64,000 nucleotides of DNA, from NCBI GenBank assembly GCA_029204225.1, contig MU832209.1:1-64000 (forward strand). The letters run 5' to 3'. Origin of the DNA: Diphasiastrum complanatum (taxonomy: Eukaryota > Streptophyta > Lycopodiopsida > Lycopodiales > Lycopodiaceae). The position numbers were made by a program, and so were the translations under genes. This document shows positions 43,937 to 56,070 of the stretch, piece by piece; positions within the stretch are counted from its first letter, which is position 1; each line of letters begins with the position of its first letter. Under the pieces are notes generated by a model. The model saw nothing but the letters and a program-made list of their open reading frames with translations. It did not search any database and had not been told where the DNA came from.

Positions 43937-44887
43937 TCAAGGTAAGGCTGGTTGATAGTGATCCTGATAGATCGACGCTACTTCTCCCAGTGGCATTGTC
44001 ATTGTCTCTCTCAAGTCGTAATGTAGATAAGATGTGCTCGCTTGACTACTTTGTCTATCCAGGTATTCGTGGTATGCTTGAACCTGAAGACTTTCCTCAA
44101 TAGTCAATCTTACAAATTGAGGACAAGGTGTTGTCATTGTAGGCACTGGTTCTTGTATAATTGGCCTTTTTGGGCTTGGATTTCCTAGATTTGGCCTATG
44201 AAGTATTTTTACACCCGGATTTAGCATTGGTTTGGGGTTCTGTTGCATTGTGGAACAATCAGACCTTGGTTGAAACTTGCTCGTTGAGGGACAATCATCA
44301 GCCTTAGTCTTTCCCTTGTTAGTGCACTTTCCATCTGAAGGCTGCGCGATTGCGCTTTCCCTTGGATCTTGTGTTGAACTGCCTTCAAGTCGCTCCATTG
44401 ATACAGGTTCCATTTGTAATTCATCACTAAGGAATATGTGCATTGACTGTGCCAAGAGTCCTGATAGAACCTATCGGACTTCCTCGGTTGCCAATTTCTT
44501 GACTTCCTCAACTATCAATGGCTTGATGGATTGTACCAGCTATGTCTTCTGTGATGGTGTTACTTGTTTGCCCGAGGGTATCTCTGCGTACTTTGGGACT
44601 TTTGTCAGATTGTCTTCTTCCTCACTCGTTTCATAACCCGATGGCACTAGGATTTTTCATTTATAATGCATTCTATCGATAGGTGGAATGGTCACCACAG
44701 GTGCATGTTGGTCTACATAAGCCAAATGCATCCTAGCTAATTGTGGATTGCACATCGGACAATCTCGGCATGGATGGTTAACTCCGCATTGTGAACATCC
44801 GGGATCGAATGTTGATGGATCCCCTTGATGTGGACATTCGACTCGACGATGTTTTCCTCCACATCCATAGCACCTGACTGAGTGCAA
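43937..44887 (-). pseudogene. Gypsy gag, nucleocapsid and C-terminal region (element G)
   Basis: 44887-44657 encodes two zinc-knuckle-like motifs, CYGCGGKHRRVEC and CSQCGVNHPCRDC, each Cys-x2-Cys-x3-His-x4-Cys, one residue shorter between Cys and His than the classic CCHC box. After a frame change, 44455-43937 is a hydrophilic stretch with DDCPSTSKFQPRSD and LTIEESLQVQAYHEYLDRQS. I read this as the C-terminal half of gag before the lost protease. The frames overlap by broken ends, so at least two lesions are present. Confidence 0.55.
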
Positions 44888-44946
44888 TATGCCATCACCT
44901 CAAAGTTGATAGGCATACACCGGTAACAGATTCCCCTTAGGATATT

Positions 44947-45674
44947 TCACAAAATAGACTGGTAGGCTATTATTGTCCTCCATTGAATTCGGTGACATGT
45001 AAGATGATACAACCAATACTTCCACCTTGCCACTGGTTGTTGAAGAAACTCGCGATTTAGATGGATCAATCTGACATCCATTCCTTTGGTGAGCTCCTTG
45101 TCGGCTTGATTCTGCTTGTGACCTTTGAACCTCTGGATCTTGCCGTCGAACTTGTTGCTCTGCATTTTGCCTTTGTAAGAAGTGCGGATTCTTGATTGGA
45201 CATCTTGTACTTGGATGACTGCCGAAGCAGTATGTACATTCATCCTTCTCAAGAAACTGAATTGTGCGAGCATAATCTTGTTGACAGCTTGAAGTGCAAG
45301 GTTCTTGGTCTTCTGCTGCACTCTATCTGTTTGACTCTGTTGCACTCCCTGATGATTCGTAGCCTTATGCCCTTGTCTGCTCGACTAGCATGAACTCTTT
45401 AGACTTTCCTGATTCTCCGTCCAATATTTCTGTGTTTGGATAGGAGTGATCTACTCTCTTCTTCAAGAACATCTTGACAGATTTGTGGCAATGAAGTGTA
45501 GGATGCAAACTTCTTCATACCAAATTTGATCTTGTCGAGTAATCCGATATAGTAGTTTTGCATTATGGTCTCTGGGCTCAGTAGATCAATACCTTTTACC
45601 AGATCGAACATTCGTCGGGTGTATTGTTGAACTGTCTCATCAGATCTTTCTAGATCTTTCCATTGGATCATCAC
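44947..45674 (-). pseudogene. Gypsy gag capsid region (element G)
   Basis: 45674-45399 encodes MIQWKDLERSDETVQQYTRR, DLVKGIDLLSPETIMQNYYI, and GLLDKIKFGMKKFASYTSLP, a retrotransposon-gag-like capsid tail (W..L.R...E.V..Y..RF pattern). A stop follows; 45345-44947 continues with mostly basic, Gln-rich residues linking to the zinc knuckles. The capsid N-terminus is not visible to the right of 45674, because the leader begins there. Confidence 0.6.
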
Positions 45675-45772
45675 AAAAATTTCACAAAAGCCAGATCAGG
45701 GTTAGATCTAACCATAAAAATCTCAAAGAAGGCTAATTCAGTGCAGATCTCAAAAAATCAAGAAGAATGTAT

Positions 45773-46190
45773 ATCTTTGGGTGTTTTTTGCTATTTTTGG
45801 AAGTTTTCTCTCATATCCTAGAGAGATAACCTTCGTCGTTCTGAGAGTAGCCTTTTCTGATATAGATTCAGGTTAATCTAGGTGGAAAAGGGCTATTTCC
45901 CAGGGGATAGAGAGAGAATACACTTTTTATGGGTTTTTTGTTATTTTTGGCAGTTTTCTCTCAGATCCTAGAGAGATAACCTTCGCCGAGCTGGTAGTAG
46001 CTTCCTCTGATACAGATTTAGCTAAATCTAGGTGGGCGAAGGTTAATTTCTAGCGGATGGAGAGAAAATACAATTTTTATGTGTCTTTTGGCAATGTTTT
46101 GCGGTTTTTTAAAAAATGGCTGGGAATTAACCTTCGCCGACTTTCACGTAGGTTTTGAACAATGTCAAGAAGGTATTGTCAAAGGGGCGA
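45773..46190 (-). repeat. Three tandem repeats in the gypsy G leader
   Basis: Units of about 140-157 bp, starting near 45773, 45912 and 46069. Each contains TTTTTGGnAGTTTTCTCTC (decayed in the third) and ATAACCTTCGCCGA or close variants. Confidence 0.8.
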
Positions 46191-46498
46191 AGGTTAGTTG
46201 CGGAGCAGTAAAAAGTGATTGCCTATAATATGTTTTTCCCGCCTGTTTTCCCACCAAAAACAGATTTTTTCTAGTTTTCTGACTTTTCTTGTTTGTTTGT
46301 TTTTCTTTTCTTTAGCAAGGGTTGTTCTAATCTACAGTTCTAACACTAATCCACACCCCACTAACTCTAATCCACACTAACTGCCACTAACAAACTAAAA
46401 AACTTGATTTTTTTGATGAAAAATGAAGGGGAAAAAAGAGAGAAGAGTGAGAGAAGGAGAAGAAAAGTGATGTCTATGTCAGCTAAGGCAAGTGTTGG

Positions 46499-46519
46499 CG
46501 CTCCCCGATGACGGCGCCA
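46499..46519 (-). promoter_or_regulatory. PBS of gypsy G (tRNA-Asp type)
   Basis: The minus strand reads TGGCGCCGTCATCGGGGAGC next to the LTR end CACTACA. It fits the tRNA-Asp-complementary primer site of plant Tat/Athila-type elements. Confidence 0.8.
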
Positions 46520-46520
46520 C

Positions 46521-47340
<820 letters not shown>

Positions 47341-47611
47341 GGTATCAAGGCACTTGCTATTCCCATCGGTTTTCCTGGGTATGTCATTCATTTATGCACA
47401 ATGCTCTAGATGGATTTCTCATTCAGATATGTTGCCAAAGCTTGAAAACTCTCAGGTTGCTTTCCAAATTCTCACTCAATGCTTTGCCCAACGTCCTAGG
47501 TATCTTCTACATTATGTTCCTCCTTCACCTAATGTATTACTATTTCTTTGAGATTTTGATGATACTTTACTAGGCGTATTTGCTCGACCTTTTGGGATAG
47601 GCACATTTGTC
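47341..47611 (+). pseudogene. LINE-like mobile element protein fragment, C-terminal
   Basis: Plus-strand coding relic: KALAIPIGFPGYVIH, then after a frameshift HAQCSRWISHSDMLPKLEN, SQVAFQILTQCFAQRPRYLL, HYVPPSPNVLLFL and, past a stop, DFDDTLLGVFARPFGIGTF. It appears to come from the same protein family as 34940-35870 but from further downstream, after an RT domain not present here. The gypsy G LTR interrupts it exactly at its left edge and an LTR scrap of the copia A family follows. The family name is recalled, not tested. Confidence 0.45.
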
Positions 47612-47826
47612 TCTCCACGAGTTTCCTCCTTTTATAGCATGTCCAAAACCTATTTGGCCACTTGGCTTTCCCTCCAAAATGCTAACCCTACTGTTTTTGG
47701 GTCTAGATTCAAAGTACCCAACATTCAAATTTGAATCTACTCAAACTCGCCTTCTAACTTTCCCACACTTTCAAAAAGTGTTTATTCAAATGACATTTAG
47801 ACTAATGAACTTTGAAAAGTCAATCT
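47612..47826 (+). repeat. LTR scrap of the copia A family
   Basis: Matches 400-618 of the element A LTR: CTCTCCACGAGTT, TGGCCACTTGGCTTTCCC, TTTTTGGGTCTAGATT and GACTAATGAACTTTGAAAA. Same orientation on the page as the 46-701 LTR. Confidence 0.85.
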
Positions 47827-47829
47827 TAT

Positions 47830-48990
47830 TGAACTAGGTTTGCTTTGATTAAAGGATCAACCTCTCTTGTTTGAGTTCTAGGAAAACCTTTTTCTTGCAA
47901 GGTAGAGAAGCAGAGTTTCTTAAGATGTTTCAAGGGTTTGGTAGTAGGGTTACTAGACAATTTAATGGCAGCATCGATCACGTATTTTTAGACATATAGA
48001 AAAGCAAGGTGGGCTTTTATGACATCTCTAGTAGGTTTATATAGCCAAAGTAAGAAAGCGTTGAGCTGATTCTGTGGAGAGGCACTGAGAAAGAACTTAT
48101 TGATGTTATTCATCATAAACCAAACGATGTGGTCAAACCAAATAATAAAAAAAAAGTCATTTTTGCATTTATCGCCACACCTACATTTGAAGAAAGGTCT
48201 TTTCGAGTTTCAGATTTTGGCTTGGTGAAGGTTCATTTTATTGAAACTTGTTTCAAAATGGCATTTGGTTATGGCCCGTGTCTATTCATAAGGGCATATG
48301 AAAAGTTCGAACCTATTCATCTTGATAACTGTGTCGAAAGCAATAGGAGTATCAAATGAAAGATTCTTCTATAAGGCAACTAGCTTGCACATATGGACTT
48401 CAGCGTCAGTAACAGTAAGATGTGCAAGAGTAATCCATAATTCAATCGAAATAGGGGCAATGAAGTAGGCTCCATAGCTTAAAAGTTGTTTTAGCGGCTT
48501 CGAATTCAATAGTATGATTGAGAGCTAGAGGGATTTGACAATTTTTGGACTGGGAGAACTTTAAAGAGAATTGTCTATCAACTTCAAAGATTTCTTGAGC
48601 AAATGTTTCCAATTGAGAAACACTTTTCTCATTTAGGTCCTCAATGAGAATTAAAGGGTGTGGAGAAAGAGGTGGCTCAATAATGGGGGAAGGTGAATTA
48701 GTAGGAACAACACCATTTTCTATCTCAAGACAAGAGAAGACATTTCGAATATGAGAGCTACAAAATGTTCTTCATCCTGAAACTTTTCCACATAGTTAAA
48801 AAGATTAAAGAAAACATTTTCACTAGAATTCAAAGGATCCTTTTTTTTTATAAACTCCATATAGATATTGACCCAATCAAGAGTACTCATCAAGTCAATG
48901 AGATAAATAATCCTATCTTTAGGACTAGCTATGTCAGGAAGTAGCAACCAGAAAAGGAAGTACATATCTAACAGGGGCAAGGCAACAGTG
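47830..48990 (-). pseudogene. Unknown gag-like coding relic, including repeat copy 2
   Basis: A long decayed minus-strand reading. 48980-48720 is open: SPKDRIIYLIDLMSTLDWVN, IYMEFIKKKDPLNSSENVFF and FQDEEHFVALIFEMSSLVL. Further along, across stops, come LNEKSVSQLETFAQEIFEVD, EFEAAKTTFKLWSLLHCPYF, KCRCGDKCKN with IIWFDHIVWF (the partner of 4423-4570), and SPQNQLNAFLLWLYKPTRDV. The pieces keep one direction over 1.1 kb, so a single protein of more than 300 residues once existed. It resembles gag-type proteins only in general style. Confidence 0.4.
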
Positions 48991-49869
48991 GGCCAGATGT
49001 TTTACCAATAAAAAAAACTTAAGTTTTATAAGGAGTAATGCTTGTGCATGAAGAAGAGGAAGTAAGTACGGTGTTGATGATCAATGAGGCAAATTGAGTT
49101 CAATTGTCTAAAAAGAAAAATAAGGACAAGGCTTTTTATATTTACGCTATTGTGATCAAATTTTTGAGAGTATTAATGTTAAGTAGTTTTATTCCAAGAC
49201 TAGAGAAAGATCAACCTCGGATTAAAAAGCTTTGCTTGGATTTAACCTCTTGAATAACTAAATACTAATAATGAAAGTACTGAGGGCAATACTATAAATT
49301 TCTTGAGCATCACTGTGAACCAACAACAAACTGATTCTTTGTGTTGGGTTTGATTGCACGCTTCGGAAGATTTGTAAAGCAACCTTCTCTTTGTGCAGGT
49401 TACCCACCATAAGGAAGTGGTTCAGAAGATTGGCTGCAACTTGGGCTATAGAATCTCATATGGCTTCGATGAGGTAGTCATCATTGGTTTGTAACTGAGT
49501 GGTTCGGGTGTTGAGAAAAGTCTTAATGACAATAATTGGCCAGTTGATAGTTTTGACTCGCGGTCATTCCGTTTGCCATGGAATTCTTCTCTTGATTCGC
49601 ATATAGAAGGGGTGGTCGACCCTTTTCCAGGATGGTGCCCTTAGATATTTCTACAACCTCCTGCTATCCTTCAAGAGCTTATTTCTCCGTTCTGTTTGTG
49701 GCTGCAGAGCGGCAATAATTTTGGCCCTCGTGGAATATTGGCTCTGGTCTTTTTTTACCCCTCATGCTTCGAGGGTATTTTCTCTCGAACTTCTCTGACT
49801 CTTGTGCATCGGCCATCTTGGATCTTGGCTCGATCGGTTGGGTCGCCTTTGGCTATTGTTGAGGCTTCG
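48991..49869. other. Stretch with nothing recognised
   Basis: No convincing frame, terminal repeat or primer site. It lies between two minus-strand coding relics and may be the decayed link between them. Confidence 0.35.
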
Positions 49870-50762
49870 CTAGATAGTCATCGAGTGCCTTGGCGCCATT
49901 ATCTTCTTTTCTAGCCCTTTCACTTGTTGAGGGCTCAACTTCACCCATGTCAAAACCGGTAGGTCGTGTTGAAAATCTTCAAAGGTCTGGTTGCCCATCC
50001 TGAGGGTCGTCGAACTCGCCAACGTCGGTGTTGATCTCAGGTAGGTCAGGTGGGTTGTGATCTGGTGAGGATGGCATGAACGTGGTGGGTTTAGTAGGTA
50101 TGGGATTCTTGACAAGGTTGTACACAGCACCAGGAGAGCTAAGTTGCTTTCGAAATCGTCTCGTCGAGCTTTGTACATCTCGGGAGGTCCTTGATGTGGT
50201 CTCAATGGTCGACTTAGATGGGGGTGAGAAACTGATAGTGGGGAATGGGATAAGTGGGTATGAAGTTTTCACAAAAATCAAATAAAGAATAGTGAGAAGT
50301 TTTATAGTTAGGTGGGGGGGCCGAGAAGCTCCTGGAGACGGCTTTGGTTGTCTTTCTGTTCGATCTCAGTTTTCCATCCAATTGACCTTTGGCTTTTGAT
50401 CAAATATTTTTGCTCAGGCCTTGCACGCCATGTTCCAAAGCTGGTTCACCTTGTCTAAAACCTGTTACAGGGCCTTCGTCACTTGGTCCAACTGTTGTTG
50501 GGACACTAGAATGAGTTTTTTTTGTTTTTTTGTAGCATGTTCGAAGTTCTTTTTGTCGGCCTCTCTCTCTTGAATAAGCCTAACATATTTCTCCATATTT
50601 ACTGTCACAGTTTAAGGGGGCTGTACCAAAATGTCTTCTGGCTTCACAGGAGGGCCGTCAACTATCATTGCTTCAGATGATCTGTCATGAGCTTGGTCGA
50701 TCTGGTTCAATTGTTGCTTAAGTTGATTCTGAACGTCGTTCAGCTCTTCGGCTTGTCTATAA
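49870..50762 (-). pseudogene. Unknown minus-strand coding relic with coiled-coil stretch
   Basis: Pieces in order: QAEELNDVQNQLKQQLNQID and EREADKKNFEHATKKQKKLI, QQQLDQVTKALQQVLDKVNQ (a heptad-like, Gln-rich segment), then 50281-49979 with PPSKSTIETTSRTSRDVQSS and PSSPDHNPPDLPEINTDVGE. No catalytic motif. It could be the gag of an unclassified LTR element. It is cut at about 50762 by copia C. Confidence 0.3.
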
Positions 50763-50841
50763 GAAGAAGAATGCACAAGGGAATGAAGATCAAGGCAATC
50801 TTGCACAAGGGGAGGAGGAAGAGGATGGCTTCAACACATCC

Positions 50842-51698
50842 TTGATGGTAGCACCTACACCAACATCAAGCCAAGAAACATGGTGGATTGATAGTGGGGC
50901 TAGTTCCCACATGTCATTCAACAAGCATTATTTCTCTTATCTACTTTCTTGCAATGATTCTAAGAAATCAATCTACACAGCTAGTGATCAAGAATGCAAG
51001 ATAGATGGCATAAGATCTATTCCATTATGCCTAGGATCATCTAAAAGGATAGATCTTGATAATGTTTTGTATGTTCCATCCATTACAAAAAACTTGCTTA
51101 GTGTTGGTCAATTAATGGACAATGGACTAGATGTACATTTCAAGAATGGAGTGCGTTCCATCTTGAAAAATAATAAGTGCATAGCTAGTGGCATTAAGCA
51201 AGGAAGGCTTTTCAAGTTGGATGCTAATGTGTCTATTGAAAGTGTGAATATGGTTAGGGAGGAGTTGACTCAAGTGGAGCTTTGGCACAAAGATTGGGCC
51301 ATCCTAATCTTCAATCAATGGAATCCATGGCATCAAAGGAGCTAGCTCTCGGCCTACCAAAAGCTTTCAAGAAGTGTGGCAAAGTGTGTGAGGCATGTGG
51401 CCTTGCAAAGTCACACAAGACTTTCTACAAGAGATCTTTAACAAGCTCTACCTCACCTTTAGATCTTATCCATTCAGATGTACATACTTTTTCTCATGAA
51501 AGTAATGGAGGAGCTTTAATGTATGTGACTTTTATTGATGATTGTAGATACACTTGGATTGAATTATTGCCTAAGAAAAGCCTTGTATATGAAGCTTTTG
51601 TAAAGTTTAAGTCTCTAGTAGAAAAGCAACTTAGTTCTTGCATTAAAGTTCTAAGATGTGATAATGGAGGAGAGTATATCTCCAACAAGATGATGTAA
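50842..51698 (+). pseudogene. Copia protease, pre-integrase and partial integrase (element C)
   Basis: Protease active site WWIDSGASSHMSFNKHYFS, then LDNVLYVPSITKNLLSVGQL and KQGRLFKLDANV. At 51282 a frameshift moves to the frame with AQRLGHPNLQSM, KVCEACGLAKSHK (CxxC intact), LIHSDVHTFS (first Asp) and VLRCDNGGEYISNKM (second Asp). The frame then stops at 51698 where a deletion removes the last third of integrase, including the catalytic Glu, and joins directly to RT. Confidence 0.9.
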
Positions 51699-52706
51699 TG
51701 CAAGTAGAGTTTGATGCTTTGATAGATAATCAAACTTGGAATCTTGTACACCTTCCATATGGGAAGCAGCCACTTGCATGTAAGTGGATCTATAGATTAA
51801 AGTACAATCAAGATGGATCTATAAGTAAGTACAAAGCTAGATTGGTTGCTAAGGGGTTTCTTCAAACTAAAGGCATAGATTATGAAGAAACATTTTCTCC
51901 TGTAGCAAAACTTGTAACCATTAGATTCATCATTTGTATGGCTACTTTATTCAAGTGGAATCTCTATCAAATGGATGTGACAAATGCTTTTTTGAATGAC
52001 TACTTACATGTTGCAACCCGAGGGCTTCATCAAGGATGGTGAGGAGGACAAGGTTTGCCACTTAAGGAAGAGCCTATATGGCTTGAAGCAAGCACCTAGA
52101 GCTTGGTACTCTAGGTTGCATGATTTTCTCTACTCTCTTGGCTTTGTGATTAGCTCTTATGACCCTTCTTTGTACATCAAATGTAATGATGGAAAGATCA
52201 TCATTTTAGTACTTTATGTTGATGATATTATATTGACAGGAAATGATGGTGAAGGCATAAGAAATGTTAAAGTTTCCTTGTCTAGTGAAATCAAGATGGT
52301 AGATCTAGGACTTCTTAAGTTCATACTTGGAATTGAAGTTACTAGAGGTAGTGATTTTACTTTTATAAGCCAATCAAAGTATGCTACTTCCATTCTTGAG
52401 AGGTTTGGCATGAAAGATCGTAAAGGGATTGACACCCCTATGGAGCAAACTTGTAAAGTTACTAATGATTGTGATGAAGCATCCTTTGAGGACATCACAC
52501 TCTTTAGGAAGCTAATAGGCTCCTTAATCTATTTGACAATCACTAGACCATATTTGAGCTATAGTGTAAGCAAGTTAAGTCAATATATGCAAGGTCCCTT
52601 GATGCATCATTGGAAAAGTGCCAAGAGAGTGCTTAGATATGTCTCTTCTACTAGATTTTTTGGCATTCTCTATCAAGGATCTAACTTGTACTTGAGAGCA
52701 TTTTAG
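51698..52706 (+). pseudogene. Copia reverse transcriptase (element C)
   Basis: RT begins MQVEFDALIDNQTWNLVHLP and continues through ACKWIYRLKYNQDGSISKYK, ARLVAKGFLQTKGIDYEETF and LYQMDVTNAFLNDYL. A frameshift near 52010 is bridged by the overlapping frame from 51996: LQPEGFIKDGEEDKVCHLRK, SLYGLKQAPRAWYSRL, the intact catalytic box LYVDDIILTGND and MVDLGLLKFILGIEV. The connection domain KLIGSLIYLTITRPYLSYSV follows, to a stop at 52706. One frameshift and the stop are its only obvious lesions. Confidence 0.92.
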
Positions 52707-53181
52707 GACTCAGATTTTGTAGGAGATAAGATGGATAGAAGATCCATAAGTGCATTTGTCACTTTTCGTTGTGGAGGAGTGATATCTTAGCTTTCCAAAA
52801 AGCAAGATACAATTTCTCTTTCCTCTTGTGAAGCCGAGTACAAGGCATTGACTTCAACAACCAAAGAACTCCTATGGCTAAGAAGACTTTTGGTGGAGCT
52901 TCAAGTGATAAAGGCCAAGGAGGTCCCTTGCATCTATTGAGACAATCAAGCTTCTCAACAAATTGCTACCAATCTGATCTTCCATGCTAGAACAAAGCAT
53001 ATTGAGATAGCTCATCACTTTGTGAGGTAGAAGGTGCAATCCAAGGAGGTTCAACTTCATCATGTGCCTTCATCTGAGTGCATAGCTGGTATCTTAACCA
53101 AACCTTTGGCTAAAGATTCATTTTTCAAGTTAAGAAATGCTCTTGGAGTTGTAGATATGTGTACATTAGACTTGCCAAGTT
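52707..53181 (+). pseudogene. Copia RNase H (element C)
   Basis: Continues after the TAG at 52704 in the same frame: DSDFVGDKMDRRSISAFVTF, a stop at 52787, LSKKQDTISLSSCEAEYKAL, a stop at 52940 (Cys or Trp lost before DNQASQ), HARTKHIEIAHHFVR, a further stop and LHHVPSSECIAGILTKPLAK. All RNase H landmarks are in one frame, split by four stops. It ends shortly before the PPT. Confidence 0.88.
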
Positions 53182-53196
53182 AGAAGTGAGGAGGAG

Positions 53197-54048
53197 TGTT
53201 AAAATATCACTTCCAACTTGTTGTATCTTGTAGATCTCAATTTATTTGAGCTTGATAGGATCTCACACGTGTGGAGTCTATTCCCACGTGTGAAAGAATG
53301 TACATAAGTTATTTTTATTAAGTTAGATTGGTTTTAGCTTGATCTACACTAGTGTGAAATTGACCTTTGAGTAGAATCTTGAAAATGGTCAAATTGGTCA
53401 AACTTTTTGTAAATAGATTGGATTTCCATGTGAATGAGTTATTACTCACACATGTCAAGATACCATTCACACGTATGGATAAGCTTCTAGAAGATAAGAT
53501 AGGAAGATTCCATTAGATTCTATTTAATAGAAAATATTCCTATAAATGTGGAAGACTAGCTTTTTGTTTTCTAGCCAAAGAGAATAGTCAACTTTGGGAA
53601 ATGAGCACATATGACTCCCATTGGTGGATCTGGATGACTAGGCACTCTTCACACATGTGAAGGCTTGCTAGACAGTACACATCTCATGTATGTACTTGAT
53701 CTATAAAAAGATCAACCAAATCAATAACAAGTTGATGTGACATTGGCAAATTCTAGTTTTGTTGAGATTTCCACATTTGTCTTGAGTTTTGATGAATGAA
53801 ATGCATTTGTAAGTTAATGTACTTTACTCTCTGTAAACAGGCTATACAGGTACCGTCCTCCACACGTGTGAGGCCACCCATCCATGTGTTTGATCATTTG
53901 ATCCATTGCTCTTGCTTAAATCATAGTGTAAAGCATCTAGATCAAGATCTAACATCTAGAACTTGATAGATCTTTGGATTAAGCAATCAATAACTCTTAA
54001 TGATTGATAGTACAATCAATATTTGTCCTTTTTCTCTGAGAATTGACA
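53197..54048 (+). repeat. 3' LTR of copia C with repeated CACGTG-type palindromes
   Basis: An 852-bp LTR, TGTTAAAATATC to GAATTGACA, after the purine tract. It holds CACACGTGTG at 53264 and 53861, CCCACGTGTG at 53283, CACACATGTC at 53447, CACACGTATG at 53468 and CACACATGTG at 53650. CACGTG is the plant G-box bound by bZIP and bHLH factors. Confidence 0.82.
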
Positions 54049-54054
54049 TAATCA

Positions 54055-55390
54055 AGTTGCAAACGCTCTTAGTCGGATCAGTGAACTGAACGAGTTGTCA
54101 TTCACCCAGATTTTCATGGATCTATATCTTTCGCTGAGAGAAAAATATGAATCAAATTTCCATTTTGGTCACATTTGGAACATTGTTCAGACCGGAAGAA
54201 ATGTGGACAATGTTGAGTTGGAAACACAAGGGACTCAACTAACAAAGAAAGATAAGAAGATTGTGTTTGAATGTCATGACATACCCTATGTAGGATATCC
54301 CGGTATACACAGGACTCTGGACTTGGTTAAGAGGGGATTATATTGGCGAAAACTCAAGCCATATGTCGAGTCATATGTTGTTAAATGCAAACCCCGTCAA
54401 CTAGCAAAGGCTGAATGCCATAAGGCTGGTGGTTTGTTGCATCCATTAGATATCCCAGATAAGAAATGGAAAAGCATATCTATGGAGTTTGTAGTTGGAC
54501 TTCCAAAGACCCAACGACAAAATGATTCTACTTGGGTTGCAGTGGATCGGTTAACTAAGTTAGCTGCATTCATACCAATCAAGTCAACTATAAAGGCTTC
54601 TGAATTAGCCCAGATCTTTGTTGAAAGATTATTTCGGTTGTATGGTCTACCAAGTGACATTGTTAGTGGTAAAGATCCTAAGTTCACAGGTTACTTTTGG
54701 TCAGCAGTATTCCATAAACTAGAAACTTCTTTGACTTTAACTTCTTCTGATCATCCTGAATCAGATGGCCAGACAGAAATGACTAATCAAACTATGGAAG
54801 ATATTTTGAGAACGTATGTTTCTCACTAGCAATCTCATTGGGAAGATTATCTCCCACTGGTTGAGTTTGCATATAATAGTAGAAAATATTCTCCTACATG
54901 CTACAGTCCTTTCATGCTTATGTACGATTTTCAACCTAGATCTCCAGACGAAGTCTGTTAAGATCCAAAAGGTTGCTGATTTTCTGCATGATATGCAAGA
55001 AATGTTGCAAGTGGCTAAGGATAGTATCCGAAGTGCTCAGGATAGAGCTAAACACTATACCGATTTCCAAGAGATTTTAAAGTTGATGATTGGATATATC
55101 TTAGGATTTCAAAAGGTTCTAAGACATCACATACATGGTAGCATTACAAGTTGTCTACCCGTTATTGTGGACCTTTCAGGATTGTACGTAGAATTGGTTC
55201 TTTAGCGTATGAACTCGATCTTCAAGGAACATCGACTGCACACCCATTATTTCATGTAAGTCGTTTGAAAATAAGTTTACATGATGGTGATATGGTTGGA
55301 TCGGATGAGGATTTATCCCATTTGGGAGATTTGTTGCTTAGTATACCTTTGGAACCTGAGAAGTGCTCAGAACTAGAGATAAACAATTGA
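54055..55390 (+). pseudogene. Gypsy integrase (module 3)
   Basis: Begins VANALSRISELNE, the RNase H exit. The zinc-binding domain reads CHDIPYVGYPGIHRTLDLVK and VESYVVKCKPRQLAKAE, where the second Cys of CxxC is lost. The core reads WKSISMEFVVGLP (first catalytic Asp replaced by Glu), LPSDIVSGKDPKF (second Asp replaced by Gly) and ESDGQTEMTNQT (Glu retained). Two of three catalytic residues are therefore changed. After the stop at 54829 the tail continues in other frames: LPLVEFAYNSRKYSP, YCGPFRIVRRIGSLAYELDL and AHPLFHVSRLKISLHDGDM. Confidence 0.9.
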
Positions 55391-55531
55391 GAAATCGTTC
55401 TATCTTTGAGTGCTTAATTTGGTGGAAGGGTCGTACTGAGGATGATGATTCATGGGATAGAGTTGATAGCATAAAGAAGAATTTTCCAAAGTTTAGTTTC
55501 TAAGGATAGAAACAGTTTAAGGAGGGAAGAA

Positions 55532-56070
55532 TGTTATGTCCATGACCAGTACATAGGATACAATATACTCCTCGTCTTGGATACACGGTACTCCAATGAA
55601 ACAAGCTGTTAGTTATGCCACGTCATACTGGACGTGACTCAAAAGCTACTAATATCCTTGTGAGGCCCAGAACACACTAAATGGAGTTTAGACAAGGTAT
55701 GAGATAGTGTATGCATGTGTAGAGTTATTAATAACAATTCTATGAATAGTTGGTCGATGCTTAGGACTCTATTCTAGGTGAATCTATGTATAGGAAACTT
55801 AGGGATATGCATGGCTATGTGCCTAGGATGCTTTTGGCTCTATATATTGGCCAAACTCATTCTACTCCTCATTATGGTGGTGGATTCATTGCCAGGCTCT
55901 CACTCTACATTCATGCTTCTTGTTCCTTGGCTTGGTGGTGAAGCTTCTAGAGTTTGATTGGATGCTTCTACTTGGTTGGGTGATTTCTCCATAGTGTGTC
56001 ATCCATTGTGTTTGTGATTTGTAAGCAAGATCTAAGGGGCTTCTCTTATACCTTCCATCATCTACCAACA
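55532..56070 (+). repeat. 3' LTR of gypsy module 3
   Basis: Starts TGTTATGTCCATGACC after the purine tract and ends CTACCAACA. It is related to, but clearly diverged from, the LTRs at 18998 and 41845. Confidence 0.7.

Larger units (their letters stand above)
50763..54048 (+). mobile_element. Ty1/copia remnant C
   Basis: Plus strand: gag end, protease, pre-integrase and half of integrase, then a deletion into RT, RNase H, PPT (GAAGTGAGGAGGAG) and 3' LTR 53197-54048. The 5' LTR and most of gag are absent. RT and RNase H are nearly complete. The LTR ends exactly where the gypsy RNase H-integrase sequence VANALSR resumes, so C inserted into that gypsy element. Confidence 0.88.
54049..56070 (+). 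mobile_element. Ty3/gypsy module 3: integrase to 3' LTR
   Basis: Plus strand: RNase H end (VANALSR), integrase, chromodomain-like tail, purine tract GGAGGGAAGAA and 3' LTR 55532-56070. It is the least decayed of three modules of this family (others at 16745-19490 and 39898-42297). The 5' part was separated by the copia C insertion. Confidence 0.88.

Noticed and set aside
49885-49900. TGGCGCC-like tRNA-Asp primer site on the minus strand
   Set aside because: Only seven bases match and no LTR end (CA) adjoins it.
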